Below, in pieces: positions 24,904 through 34,777 of a stretch of DNA of 64,000 nucleotides. Made by a program: the position numbers and the translations under genes. Each line of letters begins with the position of its first letter. Position 1 is the first letter of the stretch. Origin of the DNA: Lachnoclostridium sp. An196 (GTDB lineage: Bacteria; Bacillota; Clostridia; Lachnospirales; Lachnospiraceae); contig NZ_NFJZ01000007.1 of assembly GCF_002160135.1 (NCBI RefSeq), positions 62,001 through 126,000 of the forward strand. The letters run 5' to 3'. Below the pieces are notes generated by a model. The model had not been told where the DNA came from, searched no databases, and was given only the letters and a program-made list of their open reading frames with translations.

Positions 24904-26066
24904 TACCGTATCACCCGCACTTTCAGCACGCCGTCGATCCTGCGGATCTTTTCGATCGCCCGGTCGTCCGCCGTGTTTTCCAGATCCATCATGGCATATC
25001 CGTATTCACCCCTGGTCACATTGCTCATGCGGCCGATGTTGATGCCCAGTTCCCCGAATGCCGCGGTAAACTGTGTCAGCATGTTGTGAATGTTTCTGTG
25101 AATAATCGTCACGCGCATGGCTGTCTGGCAGACGCCCATGTCGCAGTTCGGATAATTGACGGAATTATGTATATTCCCGTTTTCCAGATAATCCCGGATT
25201 TCATCCACTGCCATCGCAGCGCAGTTATCCTCGGACTCTTTCGTGGACGCGCCCAGATGGGGTACCACGATGGCTTTTCTCTGATTCACGATCTCCGGAA
25301 TGGGGAAATCCGATACATAATGACGGATGCGGTTGGTACGGAGCGCTTCTACCATGGCCTTCTGATCCACCAGGGGACCGCGGGCAAAGTTCAGAACCAC
25401 CGCGTCAGGTTTCATCTGGGCGATTGCCTCCGATCCGATCATGCCTCTGGTCTCGTCCGTCAGCGGTACATGAATCGTAATATAATCGCACTCTTTATAA
25501 ATATCGTTTACATCCATGATATGTTTCACGTCGCGGGACAGCTTCCACGCCGCGTTTACAGAAATATACGGATCGTATCCATATACCTCCATTCCCAGCG
25601 CCGAAGCCGCGTTTGCCACCAGGATACCGATGGCTCCCAGGCCGATCACGCCCAGCTTCTTGCCTTTGATCTCATTGCCGGCAAACTGTTTCTTCTGCTT
25701 TTCAGCCAGCTGCTCCAGATCTTCGTTCTGGCGCTCGGACTGTACCCAGCGAATTCCTCCGATAATATCGCGGGAAGCCAGCAGAAGCCCTGCCAGCACC
25801 AGTTCTTTCACTCCATTGGCATTTGCTCCCGGTGTATTGAAGACCGCGATCCCCTTCTCGGAACATTTTTCCAGCGGAATGTTGTTTACTCCGGCTCCTG
25901 CTCTGCCGATCACGCAGAGTTTCTCCGGCAGTTCCATATCGTGCATCACCGCGCTGCGGACCAATACGGCGTCCGCATCCGCCATATTGTCTGTCTGCGC
26001 ATAGTTTCCGTCAAATTTTTTCAGTCCGACCTCCGCGATCGGATTCAGGCAATGATATTGAAACAT
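24903..26066 (-). CDS. serA: D-3-phosphoglycerate dehydrogenase
   Basis: A 387-residue enzyme for the first step of serine synthesis. The NAD-binding fold is GVIGLGAIGILVANAASALG near residue 138. The catalytic residues lie around NFARGPLVDQ (Arg), the following Glu, and VPHLGASTKESEDN (His). A C-terminal ACT domain (about 315-387) suggests feedback control by serine, as known for this family. It follows serC by 2 bases. Confidence 0.95.
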   Translation of the reverse strand: MFQYHCLNPIAEVGLKKFDGNYAQTDNMADADAVLVRSAVMHDMELPEKLCVIGRAGAGVNNIPLEKCSEKGIAVFNTPGANANGVKELVLAGLLLASRDIIGGIRWVQSERQNEDLEQLAEKQKKQFAGNEIKGKKLGVIGLGAIGILVANAASALGMEVYGYDPYISVNAAWKLSRDVKHIMDVNDIYKECDYITIHVPLTDETRGMIGSEAIAQMKPDAVVLNFARGPLVDQKAMVEALRTNRIRHYVSDFPIPEIVNQRKAIVVPHLGASTKESEDNCAAMAVDEIRDYLENGNIHNSVNYPNCDMGVCQTAMRVTIIHRNIHNMLTQFTAAFGELGINIGRMSNVTRGEYGYAMMDLENTADDRAIEKIRRIDGVLKVRVIR

Positions 26067-26068
26067 AA

Positions 26069-27151
26069 TCAGCTATTCTCCTCTTCAAATTTCTTCATAA
26101 ACGCCACCAGCGCCTCCACGCCTTCTTTCGGCATCGCATTGTAGATGCTGGCTCTCATGCCTCCCACGGTGCGGTGTCCTTTCAGGTTCACCAGCCCTTC
26201 CGCTTCTGCCGCTTTTACAAATTTCGCATCCATCTCTTTATCCCCGGTCACAAACGGCACATTCATCAGAGAACGGTCCTCCTTGCGCACGGTTCCTTTG
26301 AACAGCCTGCTGCCGTCCAGAAAATCATAGAGAATCTTTGCTTTTTCCTCATTGCGGCGCTTCATTTCTTCCAGCCCGCCCATTTTTTTGAGCCATTTAA
26401 ATACTTTTCCGCACACATAAATGCAGAAGCAGTTCGGCGTATTGTACAGCGAATTGGCATCCGCATGCGTCTTATATTTCATCATGGTCGGCGTACCCGG
26501 AAGCACGTCGTCCGTGATCAGATCTTCTCTGACAATGGCGATCACCATGCCGGCAGGTCCGATGTTTTTCTGAACGCCGCCATAAAGGATCGCGTATTTT
26601 GACACGTCCACCGGCTCGGACAGGAAACAGGACGATACATCCGCCACCAGGTCTTTCCCTTTGGTATTCGGAAGCGTCTTGAACTTGGTTCCATAGATCG
26701 TATTGTTTTCGCAGATATATACATAATCCGCGTCCTCACTGATGGGCAGATCGGAGCAGTCCGGAATATAGGAAAACGTCTGGTCCTCACTGGTGGCAAT
26801 CTTGTTGGCCGTACCATATTTCTGCGCTTCCTGCCAGGCTTTCTTTGCCCACTGTCCCGTCACGATATAATCCGCCACACGGTTCTTCATCAGATTCATG
26901 GGAATCATGGCAAACTGCAGGCTTGCGCCTCCCTGCAGGAAAAGGACTTTATAATTGTCCGGAATCCCCATCAGGTCTCTCAGATCTTTCTCCGCGCTCT
27001 CGATAATCTCCTCAAAGGCGGCGGATCGATGACTCATTTCCATCACGGACATACCCGTCCCATTATAGTCCATCATCTCTGCAGCTACTTCTCTCAATAC
27101 TTCTTCCGGTAATACCGCCGGACCGGCTGAAAAATTATATACCCTGCTCAT
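26069..27151 (-). CDS. serC: Phosphoserine aminotransferase
   Basis: A 360-residue PLP enzyme that makes phosphoserine from phosphohydroxypyruvate. The N-terminal YNFSAGPAVLPEEVL is the family hallmark, the PLP lysine is in YGGVQKNIGPAG near residue 195, and RASIYNAMPKEGVEAL closes the protein. It heads the serC-serA-DUF1015 operon. serB is not in the window. Confidence 0.96.
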   Translation of the reverse strand: MSRVYNFSAGPAVLPEEVLREVAAEMMDYNGTGMSVMEMSHRSAAFEEIIESAEKDLRDLMGIPDNYKVLFLQGGASLQFAMIPMNLMKNRVADYIVTGQWAKKAWQEAQKYGTANKIATSEDQTFSYIPDCSDLPISEDADYVYICENNTIYGTKFKTLPNTKGKDLVADVSSCFLSEPVDVSKYAILYGGVQKNIGPAGMVIAIVREDLITDDVLPGTPTMMKYKTHADANSLYNTPNCFCIYVCGKVFKWLKKMGGLEEMKRRNEEKAKILYDFLDGSRLFKGTVRKEDRSLMNVPFVTGDKEMDAKFVKAAEAEGLVNLKGHRTVGGMRASIYNAMPKEGVEALVAFMKKFEEENS

Positions 27152-27189
27152 TTTAGTCCTCCTTTGAGGGATTTATGTACACAACCATC

Positions 27190-27218
27190 ATTCTACTGCT
27201 TTGATATTTTTTTGTCAA
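27190..27218 (-). promoter_or_regulatory. serC operon promoter
   Basis: On the minus strand a perfect TTGACA (27218-27213), a 17-base A-rich spacer and TAGAAT (27195-27190), about 40 bases before the serC start. No T-box or riboswitch is visible between it and the gene. Confidence 0.8.
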
Positions 27219-27233
27219 TAGTTCCCGATATCC

Positions 27234-27268
27234 GAAAACGCCGTACAGATAGCTTCTGTACGGCGTCT
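27234..27268 (-). terminator. Terminator of the leuB-ilvD-ilvB operon
   Basis: GACGCCGTACAGAAG and its partner CTGTACGGCGTTTTC on the minus strand form a strong stem with a T-run, 14 bases past the ilvB stop. Confidence 0.85.
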
Positions 27269-27281
27269 TAAATCAGATTAT

Positions 27282-28961
27282 TCAGCCCTTTCCATCCAGA
27301 TCATCCTGATCAAATGCGTTTTCAATGGGAGCGCCGGCCGGAACCATCGGGAATACTTTATCGTCGCTGTCAATCTGGCAGTCCAGCACCACCGGACCGC
27401 CGCACTCCATGGCCTCTTTCAAAGCCGGAGCCAGCTCTTCCTTCGATGTCACCCGGATGCCCCTGCATCCAAGAGCTTCCGCAACTTTCACGAAATCCAC
27501 CTTATCGTTCAGGGTAGTCGCGGAATAATGCTCATCATAGAACAGTGTCTGCCACTGACGCACCATCCCCAGCACATGGTTATTCAGAATCACTTCAATC
27601 ACCGGGATATTATAACGTGACGCCGTAGCAAGTTCATTCATATTCATACGGAAACATCCGTCGCCGGCGATGTTGATAACTGTCTTCTCCGGCTTCGCCA
27701 GTTTCGCCCCTATGGCGGCGCCCAGACCGTATCCCATAGTCCCCAGGCCGCCTGAAGTCAGAAGCGTTCTCGGCTTGCTGAACTTATAATACTGGGCCGT
27801 CCACATCTGATGCTGTCCCACGTCTGTGCAGATGATCGCATCGCCCTTCGTTGCCCTGTAGATCTCTTCCACCACATACGGACCGGTCAGCCGGTCCTGA
27901 TCATATTTCATGGGGAAGCGCACTTTCAGATCGTTGATATATTCGATCCATCTGGAGTGATTCTGCTGTTCAAGCATGGGATTCAGACGTTTCAGAACCT
28001 CTTTCACATCTCCGATCACACTGGCCGAGGTCATGACATTTTTATTAATTTCCGCCGGATCCACATCGATCTGCAGCACCTTTGCTCCCATAGCGAAACG
28101 GCTGGTATCTCCGGATACCCGGTCGCTGAAACGGGATCCCACCGTGATCAGAAGATCGCACTTGCATACCCCGAAATTGGCGTATTTCGTACCATGCATA
28201 CCGAGCATGCCCACATACAGAGGATGCTCTCCGCTGAACGCGCCCTTGCCCATAAGCGTATCGCAGACCGGGGCATTTACCTTTTCTGCAAACTCCAGTA
28301 ATTCTTCAGAAGCGTTGGACAAGATTGCTCCTCCGCCTACAAAGATCATGGGTTTCTCCGATTCCCTGATTAATTTGACCGCAGTTTCCAGATCCTCTTC
28401 CGTGATCAGGTTCACATCCGGCTTAATCTCTTCCGGCTCCATCTTCGTATATTCCGCGGAATCCGAAGTGGCGTCCTTGGTAATGTCAATCAGAACCGGT
28501 CCCGGACGTCCCGTCCTGGCAATCTTGAAAGCTCTGCGGATAACTCCCGCCAGATTATTTACATCTTTCACGATAAAATTATATTTGGTGATAGGCATGG
28601 TGATTCCTGTTATATCCACTTCCTGGAAACTGTCCTTGCCCAGCAGGGAATTGCCCACGTTGCAGGTAATCGCCACAATCGGCACAGAGTCCATATACGC
28701 GGTGGCGATTCCGGTCACCAGATTGGTTGCTCCCGGTCCGGAGGTGGCAAAACAGACGCCCACTTTTCCCGTAGCTCTTGCGTACCCGTCCGCCGCATGG
28801 GATGCTCCCTGCTCGTGAGAAGTCAGAATATGGCGGATCTCGCCATGTTTATACAATGCATCGTAGATATTCAAAATAGCGCCGCCCGGATAACCGAATA
28901 CCGTATCCACTCCCTGCTCTTCCAGACAGGCGATTACAATCTCTGCTCCCGTTAATTTCAT
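27282..28961 (-). CDS. ilvB: Acetolactate synthase large subunit, biosynthetic type
   Basis: A 559-residue thiamine-diphosphate enzyme for the first common step of valine, leucine and isoleucine synthesis. GYPGGAILNIYDAL near residue 23, the activating Glu in SHEQGASHAADGYARA near 48, and the ThDP motif GDGCFRMNMNELATA near 440 are present. I start at ATG 28961, which has GAGGGGAG upstream; the longer frame to 29084 runs into ilvD. A regulatory small subunit gene is not next to it, as it usually is. It is last in the leuB-ilvD-ilvB order. Confidence 0.95.
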   Translation of the reverse strand: MKLTGAEIVIACLEEQGVDTVFGYPGGAILNIYDALYKHGEIRHILTSHEQGASHAADGYARATGKVGVCFATSGPGATNLVTGIATAYMDSVPIVAITCNVGNSLLGKDSFQEVDITGITMPITKYNFIVKDVNNLAGVIRRAFKIARTGRPGPVLIDITKDATSDSAEYTKMEPEEIKPDVNLITEEDLETAVKLIRESEKPMIFVGGGAILSNASEELLEFAEKVNAPVCDTLMGKGAFSGEHPLYVGMLGMHGTKYANFGVCKCDLLITVGSRFSDRVSGDTSRFAMGAKVLQIDVDPAEINKNVMTSASVIGDVKEVLKRLNPMLEQQNHSRWIEYINDLKVRFPMKYDQDRLTGPYVVEEIYRATKGDAIICTDVGQHQMWTAQYYKFSKPRTLLTSGGLGTMGYGLGAAIGAKLAKPEKTVINIAGDGCFRMNMNELATASRYNIPVIEVILNNHVLGMVRQWQTLFYDEHYSATTLNDKVDFVKVAEALGCRGIRVTSKEELAPALKEAMECGGPVVLDCQIDSDDKVFPMVPAGAPIENAFDQDDLDGKG

Positions 28962-28981
28962 AAATATCTCCCCTCGTACTT

Positions 28982-30649
28982 TTATTTCCGGATCTCCAGG
29001 ATGGCTCCTCTGTTGCCGGAAGTCACCATGGATGCGTAGCGCGCCAGATAGCCGGTAGTCACCTTCGGCTCCCTGGGTCTCCATTTCTTTCTTCTCTCTT
29101 CCATCTCTTCGTCAGAGATATCCACATCCAGCCGGTTGTTCGGAATGTCAATCTTGATGATATCTCCTTCTTCCACCAGGGCGATGGGGCCTCCCACAGC
29201 CGCTTCCGGAGAAATATGGCCGATGGACGCGCCCCGGCTGGCGCCGCTGAACCGTCCGTCGGTGATCAGCGCCACGGAAGATCCCAGTCCCATACCGGCG
29301 ATCGCGGAGGTGGGGTTCAGCATCTCTCTCATGCCCGGACCGCCCTTCGGACCTTCATAGCGGATCACTACTACGTCGCCGGCCACGATTTTGCCGCCTT
29401 TGATCGCCGCGATCGCGTCTTCCTCGCAGTCGAAAACACGGGCCGGTCCTTCATGCACCAGCATCTCTTCCGTTACTGCGGAACGTTTTACCACGCCGCT
29501 GTCCGGAGCCAGATTGCCCTTCAGGATCGCGATGCCGCCTGTCTCGCTGTAAGGATGGTCAATCGGACGGATCACTTCCGGATTCTTATTATAACAGTCT
29601 TTGATATTCTCCCCTACGGTCTTTCCTGTCACAGTCATGCAGTCCAGATTCAGAAGACTCTTCTTGGAGAGTTCGTTCATCACCGCGTAAACGCCGCCGG
29701 CTTCGTTCAGATCCTCGATATAGGTCGGACCTGCCGGAGCCAGATGACACAGATTCGGAGTTCTGGAACTGATCTCATTGGCAATATCCACATTCAGCTC
29801 TACCCCTGCCTCATGGGCAATAGCCGGAAGATGCAGCATACTGTTGGTAGAACATCCCAGCGCCATATCCACGGTCAGAGCATTCAGGAAGGCTTCTTTC
29901 GTCATGATATCTCTGGGACGGATGTTTTTCTTCAGCATCTCCATCACCTGCATGCCCGCGTGCTTTGCGAGACGGAGGCGGTCGGAATAAACTGCCGGAA
30001 TCGTACCGTTGCCCTGAAGTCCCATACCGAGCACCTCCGTCAGACAGTTCATGCTGTTGGCCGTATACATGCCGGAGCAGGAACCGCAGGTAGGACATAC
30101 CTTCTGTTCAAATTCCCTCACATCCTCCTCCGTCATAGTTCCCGCTGTATAAGCGCCCACTGCCTCGAACATGCTGGAAAGACTTCTCTTCTGGCCCTTC
30201 ACATGTCCTGCAAGCATAGGTCCTCCGCTGACAAATACGGTTGGAATATTTACTCTGGCCGCCGCCATTAGAAGTCCCGGCACATTTTTGTCGCAGTTGG
30301 GCACCATCACCAGTGCGTCAAACTGATGTGCCATCGCCATAGCCTCTGTAGAATCGGCGATCAGGTCGCGGGTGACCAGCGAATATTTCATTCCGATATG
30401 CCCCATGGCAATCCCGTCGCATACGGCGATGGCCGGAAATACGATCGGCGTTCCTCCTGCCATGGCGACTCCCATCTTCACTGCCTCTACGACCTTATCC
30501 AGGTTCATGTGTCCCGGAACGATCTCATTATAAGAGCTGACAATTCCCACCAGAGGGCGGTTCATCTCTTCTTCCGTCAGTCCCAGCGCGTGGAACAGAG
30601 AACGGTGCGGGGCCTGCTGCATCCCCTTGGTAACTGCGTCACTTCTCAT
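28982..30649 (-). CDS. ilvD: Dihydroxy-acid dehydratase
   Basis: A 555-residue iron-sulfur enzyme that dehydrates dihydroxyisovalerate and dihydroxymethylvalerate. Cluster ligands are visible in NCDKNVPG near residue 118 and [21 protein letters not shown]-type sequence near 190. [15 protein letters not shown] near 463 is the C-terminal signature. The ribosome site is CAGGAGGAA. It is flanked by leuB (55 bases upstream) and ilvB (20 bases downstream). Confidence 0.96.
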   Translation of the reverse strand: MRSDAVTKGMQQAPHRSLFHALGLTEEEMNRPLVGIVSSYNEIVPGHMNLDKVVEAVKMGVAMAGGTPIVFPAIAVCDGIAMGHIGMKYSLVTRDLIADSTEAMAMAHQFDALVMVPNCDKNVPGLLMAAARVNIPTVFVSGGPMLAGHVKGQKRSLSSMFEAVGAYTAGTMTEEDVREFEQKVCPTCGSCSGMYTANSMNCLTEVLGMGLQGNGTIPAVYSDRLRLAKHAGMQVMEMLKKNIRPRDIMTKEAFLNALTVDMALGCSTNSMLHLPAIAHEAGVELNVDIANEISSRTPNLCHLAPAGPTYIEDLNEAGGVYAVMNELSKKSLLNLDCMTVTGKTVGENIKDCYNKNPEVIRPIDHPYSETGGIAILKGNLAPDSGVVKRSAVTEEMLVHEGPARVFDCEEDAIAAIKGGKIVAGDVVVIRYEGPKGGPGMREMLNPTSAIAGMGLGSSVALITDGRFSGASRGASIGHISPEAAVGGPIALVEEGDIIKIDIPNNRLDVDISDEEMEERRKKWRPREPKVTTGYLARYASMVTSGNRGAILEIRK

Positions 30650-30704
30650 GACTGATTCCTCCTGTTGTCTTTGTTATAAATGTGTTTGCTGTATAGTAAA
30701 TAGC

Positions 30705-31787
30705 TTATACCCGTTCTGCGATCAGGCTGCCCATGGCGGCGGTTCCCACCTTTGTGCAGCCTTCGGACCAGATATCCACGGTCCGGTATCCCTCTTTCAG
30801 TACCTGGCGGACTGCCGCTTCCACCGCGTCGGCCTCCCGGTCCAGATCAAAGGTATAACGCAGCATCATAGCTGCCGATAGAATCGTTGCGATCGGATTG
30901 GCTTTGTCCTGCCCGGCGATGTCCGGAGCAGAGCCGTGACTCGGTTCATAAAGACCGAATCTGGTATCATTCAGACTGGCGCTGGAAAGCATGCCGATAG
31001 AGCCGGTCACCATGCTCGCCTCGTCAGAAAGGATATCCCCAAACATGTTCTCCGTCAGGATCACGTCGAACTGCGCCGGGTTCATCACCAGCTGCATCGC
31101 GCAGTTATCCACATACATGTGAGACAATTCCACCTCAGGATAATCCTTCGCGACCTCTTCCACCACTTTTCTCCAGAGGCGGGAGGAATCCAGCACGTTG
31201 GCCTTATCCACGCTGCAGACTTTCTTCCGTCTCTTCATGGCGATGTCGAAAGCCCTTTTCGCGATACGGCGGATCTCATTTTCATTATATGTCAATGTAT
31301 CGACCGCGGTCAGCACTCCATCCCGCGTCTCTGTCTTTCTCTCTCCGAAATACAGTCCTCCGGTCAATTCTCTGACGATGATCATATCGAATCCTGCCCT
31401 GCTGATATCATCCCGGAGCGGACATGCGGCCCGCAGCTCATCATACAGATATGCCGGACGCAGGTTGGCGAAGAGATTCAGCGCCTTGCGGATCCCCAGA
31501 AGGCCGGCCTCCGGGCGCTTCGACGGCTCCAGCTGATACCACGGAGAAGTTTTTGCGTCTCCTCCGATGGATCCCATCAGCACCGCGTCGCAGGCACGGG
31601 CCTGTTCGACCGTCTCCTCTGTCAGAGGAACGCCATGTACGTCAATAGACGCTCCTCCCAGCAATAACTCTGTATAAGAAAAATCATGTCCATACCTGGA
31701 TGCAGCCGCATCCAGCACTTTTTTTGCTTCGTTTACGATCTCCGGTCCGATTCCGTCTCCGTGGATCAATCCAATCTTACAATTCAT
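30705..31787 (-). CDS. leuB: 3-isopropylmalate dehydrogenase
   Basis: A 360-residue oxidative decarboxylase in leucine synthesis. [14 protein letters not shown] at the start, [17 protein letters not shown] near 95, the catalytic region around [14 protein letters not shown] near 137, and [14 protein letters not shown]-type sequence near 275 are canonical. It opens the leuB-ilvD-ilvB cluster; leuA, leuC and leuD are not in the window. Confidence 0.96.
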   Translation of the reverse strand: MNCKIGLIHGDGIGPEIVNEAKKVLDAAASRYGHDFSYTELLLGGASIDVHGVPLTEETVEQARACDAVLMGSIGGDAKTSPWYQLEPSKRPEAGLLGIRKALNLFANLRPAYLYDELRAACPLRDDISRAGFDMIIVRELTGGLYFGERKTETRDGVLTAVDTLTYNENEIRRIAKRAFDIAMKRRKKVCSVDKANVLDSSRLWRKVVEEVAKDYPEVELSHMYVDNCAMQLVMNPAQFDVILTENMFGDILSDEASMVTGSIGMLSSASLNDTRFGLYEPSHGSAPDIAGQDKANPIATILSAAMMLRYTFDLDREADAVEAAVRQVLKEGYRTVDIWSEGCTKVGTAAMGSLIAERV

Positions 31788-31835
31788 ATCTGTCTTCCTT
31801 TCCTAGTCCGCATCCTGCCCGGAGGATTTCCTGTA

Positions 31836-31884
31836 TTCATGCGGACGCATGAACGCACAAAGGCGGAAGATAATCCTTCCGCCT
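31836..31884 (-). promoter_or_regulatory. Two hairpins between yajC and leuB
   Basis: AGGCGGAAG/CTTCCGCCT (31861-31884) forms a 9-bp stem with only a short T-run on the minus strand, so it may be a weak yajC terminator. TTCATGCGGACGCATGAA (31836-31853) is an 18-bp dyad 49 bases before leuB, perhaps an operator or mRNA hairpin. Confidence 0.45.
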
Positions 31885-31899
31885 CTGCTGCATCCTTGC

Positions 31900-32190
31900 C
31901 TAGTTCTGTTTTTCCACTTCCTGGATGGCCGTTTTCTTCATCGGAATACGGCAGTTGCGGTTGCTTCCGAACTCTACAATTACGTCCTCGTCAGTAATAT
32001 CGATCACGACTCCGTAGAATCCGCTGGTGGTCACTACAACATCTCCCACTTCCAGGGACGCCAGCATGGCGCTTACCCTCTTCTGCTCCTTTTTCTGTGG
32101 TCTGAAAACCAGAAAATACATAATCGCAGCAAAAAATACGATATATACGATCAGCATGATTCCATCCGATCCTGCTCCTGTTAACAGCAT
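31900..32190 (-). CDS. yajC: Preprotein translocase accessory subunit YajC
   Basis: A 96-residue membrane protein with one N-terminal helix (residues about 10-30) followed by the family marker FRPQKKEQKR and the small domain SLEVGDVVVTTSGFYGVV. It associates with SecDF-YidC in protein export. It lies downstream of tgt, the usual tgt-yajC arrangement in Firmicutes. Confidence 0.95.
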   Translation of the reverse strand: MLLTGAGSDGIMLIVYIVFFAAIMYFLVFRPQKKEQKRVSAMLASLEVGDVVVTTSGFYGVVIDITDEDVIVEFGSNRNCRIPMKKTAIQEVEKQN

Positions 32191-32258
32191 ATCATTTCCT
32201 CCTGAAAAATAACTTCAAAGAACATTTTACACAATATTCCCTTTCAGGGCAAGCCTTT

Positions 32259-33392
32259 TTATATATTTTTTGCCAGTACCCCGGAAAGCTTCTGTTTTTT
32301 GTATTCCTGATAACGGCCCTGGTCGATGGCGTCCCGGATCTCTTCCATCATATGATTGTAGAAGTACAGGTTGTGCAGCACACACAGACGCATTCCAAGC
32401 ATTTCCTTGGCTTTCAGCAGATGGCGGATATAAGCCCGGCTGTAGCGGCGGCATGCGGGACAGCCGCAGCCTTCCTCGATGGGGCGGTCGTCCAGCTCAT
32501 ATTTCGCGTTAAACAGGTTCAGCTTGCCGTGGTTCGTATACACATGCCCGTGCCTTCCGTTGCGGCTGGGGTAAACGCAGTCGAAAAAATCCACGCCCCG
32601 GTCCACGGCTTCCAGAATATTGGCGGGAGTACCCACTCCCATCAAATAGACCGGCTTATTCTCCGGAAGGTGCGGCGCCACAGTCTCTATAATATGATAC
32701 ATTTCCTCATGGGTTTCCCCTACTGCCAGTCCTCCGATAGCATATCCCGGCAGATCCAGCTCGGCGATCCGCTGGGCATGTTCGATGCGGATATCCTCAA
32801 ATATCGCTCCCTGGTTGATTCCAAACAGGAGCTGGTTCGGATTGATCGTGTCCGGCAGACTGTTCAGACGTTCCATCTCCGTCTTGCACCGTACCAGCCA
32901 CCGCACCGTGCGGTCTACAGAACGCTGTACATAATCCCGGTCTGCCCGGCTGGACGGACATTCGTCAAAGGCCATGGCGATCGTGGACGCCAGATTGGAC
33001 TGGATCTGCATACTCTCTTCCGGTCCCATAAAGATCTTTCTGCCGTCAATGTGCGACTGAAAATAGACGCCTTCTTCCTTGATCTTGCGCAGGCCTGCCA
33101 GAGAAAACACCTGGAATCCGCCAGAGTCCGTCAGGATCGGCCTGTTCCAGGACATGAACTTATGCAGACCTCCCAGCTTCTTTATGACCGTGTCGCCCGG
33201 GCGCACATGCAAGTGATAGGTGTTGGACAGCTCCACCTGCGTGCCGATCTGTTCCAGATCCTCTGTAGACACAGCCCCCTTGATGGCAGCCGCCGTCCCC
33301 ACATTCATAAACACCGGGGTCTGGATCACGCCGTGTACGGTGTGCAGTTCCCCCCGTTTCGCATTTCCGTCTTTTTTCAATAACTTGTACAT
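32259..33392 (-). CDS. tgt: tRNA-guanine transglycosylase
   Basis: A 377-residue TIM-barrel enzyme that swaps guanine 34 for preQ1 in GUN-anticodon tRNAs. The catalytic Asp regions are ILTDSGGFQVFSL near residue 90 and FFDCVYPSRNGRHGH near 265. The zinc site is the CGCPACRRYSRAYIRH segment near 305, with a later His. I start at ATG 33392 with GAGGAAAAG upstream; upstream in-frame codons lack a ribosome site. Normal length. Confidence 0.96.
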   Translation of the reverse strand: MYKLLKKDGNAKRGELHTVHGVIQTPVFMNVGTAAAIKGAVSTEDLEQIGTQVELSNTYHLHVRPGDTVIKKLGGLHKFMSWNRPILTDSGGFQVFSLAGLRKIKEEGVYFQSHIDGRKIFMGPEESMQIQSNLASTIAMAFDECPSSRADRDYVQRSVDRTVRWLVRCKTEMERLNSLPDTINPNQLLFGINQGAIFEDIRIEHAQRIAELDLPGYAIGGLAVGETHEEMYHIIETVAPHLPENKPVYLMGVGTPANILEAVDRGVDFFDCVYPSRNGRHGHVYTNHGKLNLFNAKYELDDRPIEEGCGCPACRRYSRAYIRHLLKAKEMLGMRLCVLHNLYFYNHMMEEIRDAIDQGRYQEYKKQKLSGVLAKNI

Positions 33393-33405
33393 TCTTTTCC
33401 TCATT

Positions 33406-33549
33406 TCATATGGCGACTGCCGCGGCAATCGCGCAGATTGTGCTTAAAAGAGTTCCCAGCAGATAGTACTCTGCGAACTCCTGATCTTTAGATATTCTAT
33501 CATACCTTGCAATGGACTTTGCCGTCAATACCAAACCTGCTTGTCTTTT
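33406..33549 (-). pseudogene. Remnant of a membrane protein C-terminus upstream of tgt
   Basis: A 47-codon frame without a usable start ends at TGA 33408-33406. It reads LTAKSIARYDRISKDQEFAE followed by YYLLGTLLSTICAIAAAVAI. This resembles the conserved tail that I associate with DUF3307-type membrane proteins ending in a hydrophobic helix. A stop (33552-33550) and the aroC promoter sit where the rest of the protein should be. I take it as a gene fragment left by deletion; the family assignment is tentative. Confidence 0.5.
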
Positions 33550-33569
33550 TTAAAGGGGTATACTATACT
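33541..33569 (+). promoter_or_regulatory. aroC promoter
   Basis: TTGTCT (33541-33546), a 17-base spacer and TATACT (33564-33569), 43 bases before the chosen aroC start. Confidence 0.7.
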
Positions 33570-33611
33570 GAGAAAAGATATTTCGACAAAACAGAACAGG
33601 AGAGATCAACT

Positions 33612-34730
33612 ATGGCAGGATCCACATTCGGCACTTTATTATCCATCACAACCTGGGGCGAGTCCCACGGCAAAGGGATCGGCGTCGTCATCGACGGCTG
33701 TCCCGCGGGGCTTCCCCTGGCAGAGGAAGACATACAGCTTTACCTGAACCGGCGCAGGCCCGGGCAGTCCCGCTTCACCACACCCAGAGTGGAAGCAGAC
33801 CAGGCAGAGATCCTCTCCGGCGTTTTCGAAGGCAAAACCACCGGGACTCCCATTTCCCTGATGGTGCGCAATACATCCCAGCGTTCCAAAGACTACAGCG
33901 AGATCGCGTCTTACTACCGTCCCGGCCATGCAGACTATACCTATGATAAAAAATACGGTTTCCGGGATTATGCCGGCGGCGGACGTTCCTCCGGGCGGGA
34001 GACCATCGGCAGGGTGGCCGCAGGCGCGGTAGCCGCGAAGATCCTGGCGGAACTGGGAGTCTCAGTCCGGGCATACGCGAAATCCATCGGTCCCGTCTCC
34101 ATCGATTACAGCCGTTTCGATCCGGCTCAGGCACTGGAGAATCCCGTCTGTATGCCGGATGCAGACGCAGCTGTGCAGGCCATGGATTATCTGGATCAGT
34201 GCCGCAAAAATCAGGATTCCGCAGGAGGCGTAGTGGAGTGCATTATCAAAGGACTCCCTGCAGGCATCGGAGAACCCTGTTTTGATAAATTAAGCGCCAA
34301 TCTGGCGAAAGCCGTCTGTTCCATCGGAGCCGTAAAAGGCTTCGAGATCGGCGACGGTTTCGCCGCCGCCCGCTCCAACGGCTCCGTCAACAACGACGCC
34401 TTCCACGCGGAAGCAGACGGCCGGATCGGCAAACTGACCAACCACGCAGGAGGCGTATTGGGCGGCATCAGCGACGGCAGTGATGTGGTCTTCCGCGCGG
34501 CATTCAAACCCACCGCTTCCATCAGCGCAGAACAGCAGACCGTTTCCCGCTCCGGAGAAAATATCACGGTCTCCGTCCGCGGACGCCACGACCCCATCAT
34601 CGTCCCCAGAGCCGTTGTAGTAGTAGAATGTATGGCTGCGCTCACCGTACTGGATCTTATGATGGTGGGCATGACGTCCCGCCTGGACCGTATCCGCGCT
34701 TTCTGGAAAAATGTACGGGAAGAGGACTGA
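33612..34730 (+). CDS. aroC: Chorismate synthase
   Basis: A 372-residue FMN-dependent enzyme that makes chorismate, the precursor of tryptophan. GTLLSITTWGESHGKGIGVV-type start, RRRPGQSRFTTPRVE near 47, and GGGRSSGRETIGRVAAGAVA near 122 are the family signatures. The start is ATG 33612 with CAGGAGAG upstream; the longer frame from 33507 would begin upstream of the promoter. It is a single-gene transcript between a promoter and a strong terminator. Confidence 0.96.
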   Translation: MAGSTFGTLLSITTWGESHGKGIGVVIDGCPAGLPLAEEDIQLYLNRRRPGQSRFTTPRVEADQAEILSGVFEGKTTGTPISLMVRNTSQRSKDYSEIASYYRPGHADYTYDKKYGFRDYAGGGRSSGRETIGRVAAGAVAAKILAELGVSVRAYAKSIGPVSIDYSRFDPAQALENPVCMPDADAAVQAMDYLDQCRKNQDSAGGVVECIIKGLPAGIGEPCFDKLSANLAKAVCSIGAVKGFEIGDGFAAARSNGSVNNDAFHAEADGRIGKLTNHAGGVLGGISDGSDVVFRAAFKPTASISAEQQTVSRSGENITVSVRGRHDPIIVPRAVVVVECMAALTVLDLMMVGMTSRLDRIRAFWKNVREED

Positions 34731-34731
34731 C

Positions 34732-34776
34732 AAAAATACCGGGAGGGCAGATGGCCCTCCCGGCGAAAACATTTTT
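34732..34776. terminator. Bidirectional terminator between aroC and the coat-like gene
   Basis: CCGGGAGGGC/GCCCTCCCGG (34739-34763) with T-runs in both directions (TTTTT after it on plus, ATTTTTG after it on minus), serving two convergent genes. Confidence 0.88.
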
Positions 34777-34777
34777 C

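Noticed and set aside
27152-27281. T-box or amino-acid leader before serC or at the ilv operon end
   Set aside because: Only a promoter and the ilvB terminator are present; no T-box sequence or specifier loop.
33582-33588. A second 0A-box match (TTCGACA) just past the aroC promoter
   Set aside because: A 7-mer is expected several times by chance in this window, and there is no reason for Spo0A to control aroC.
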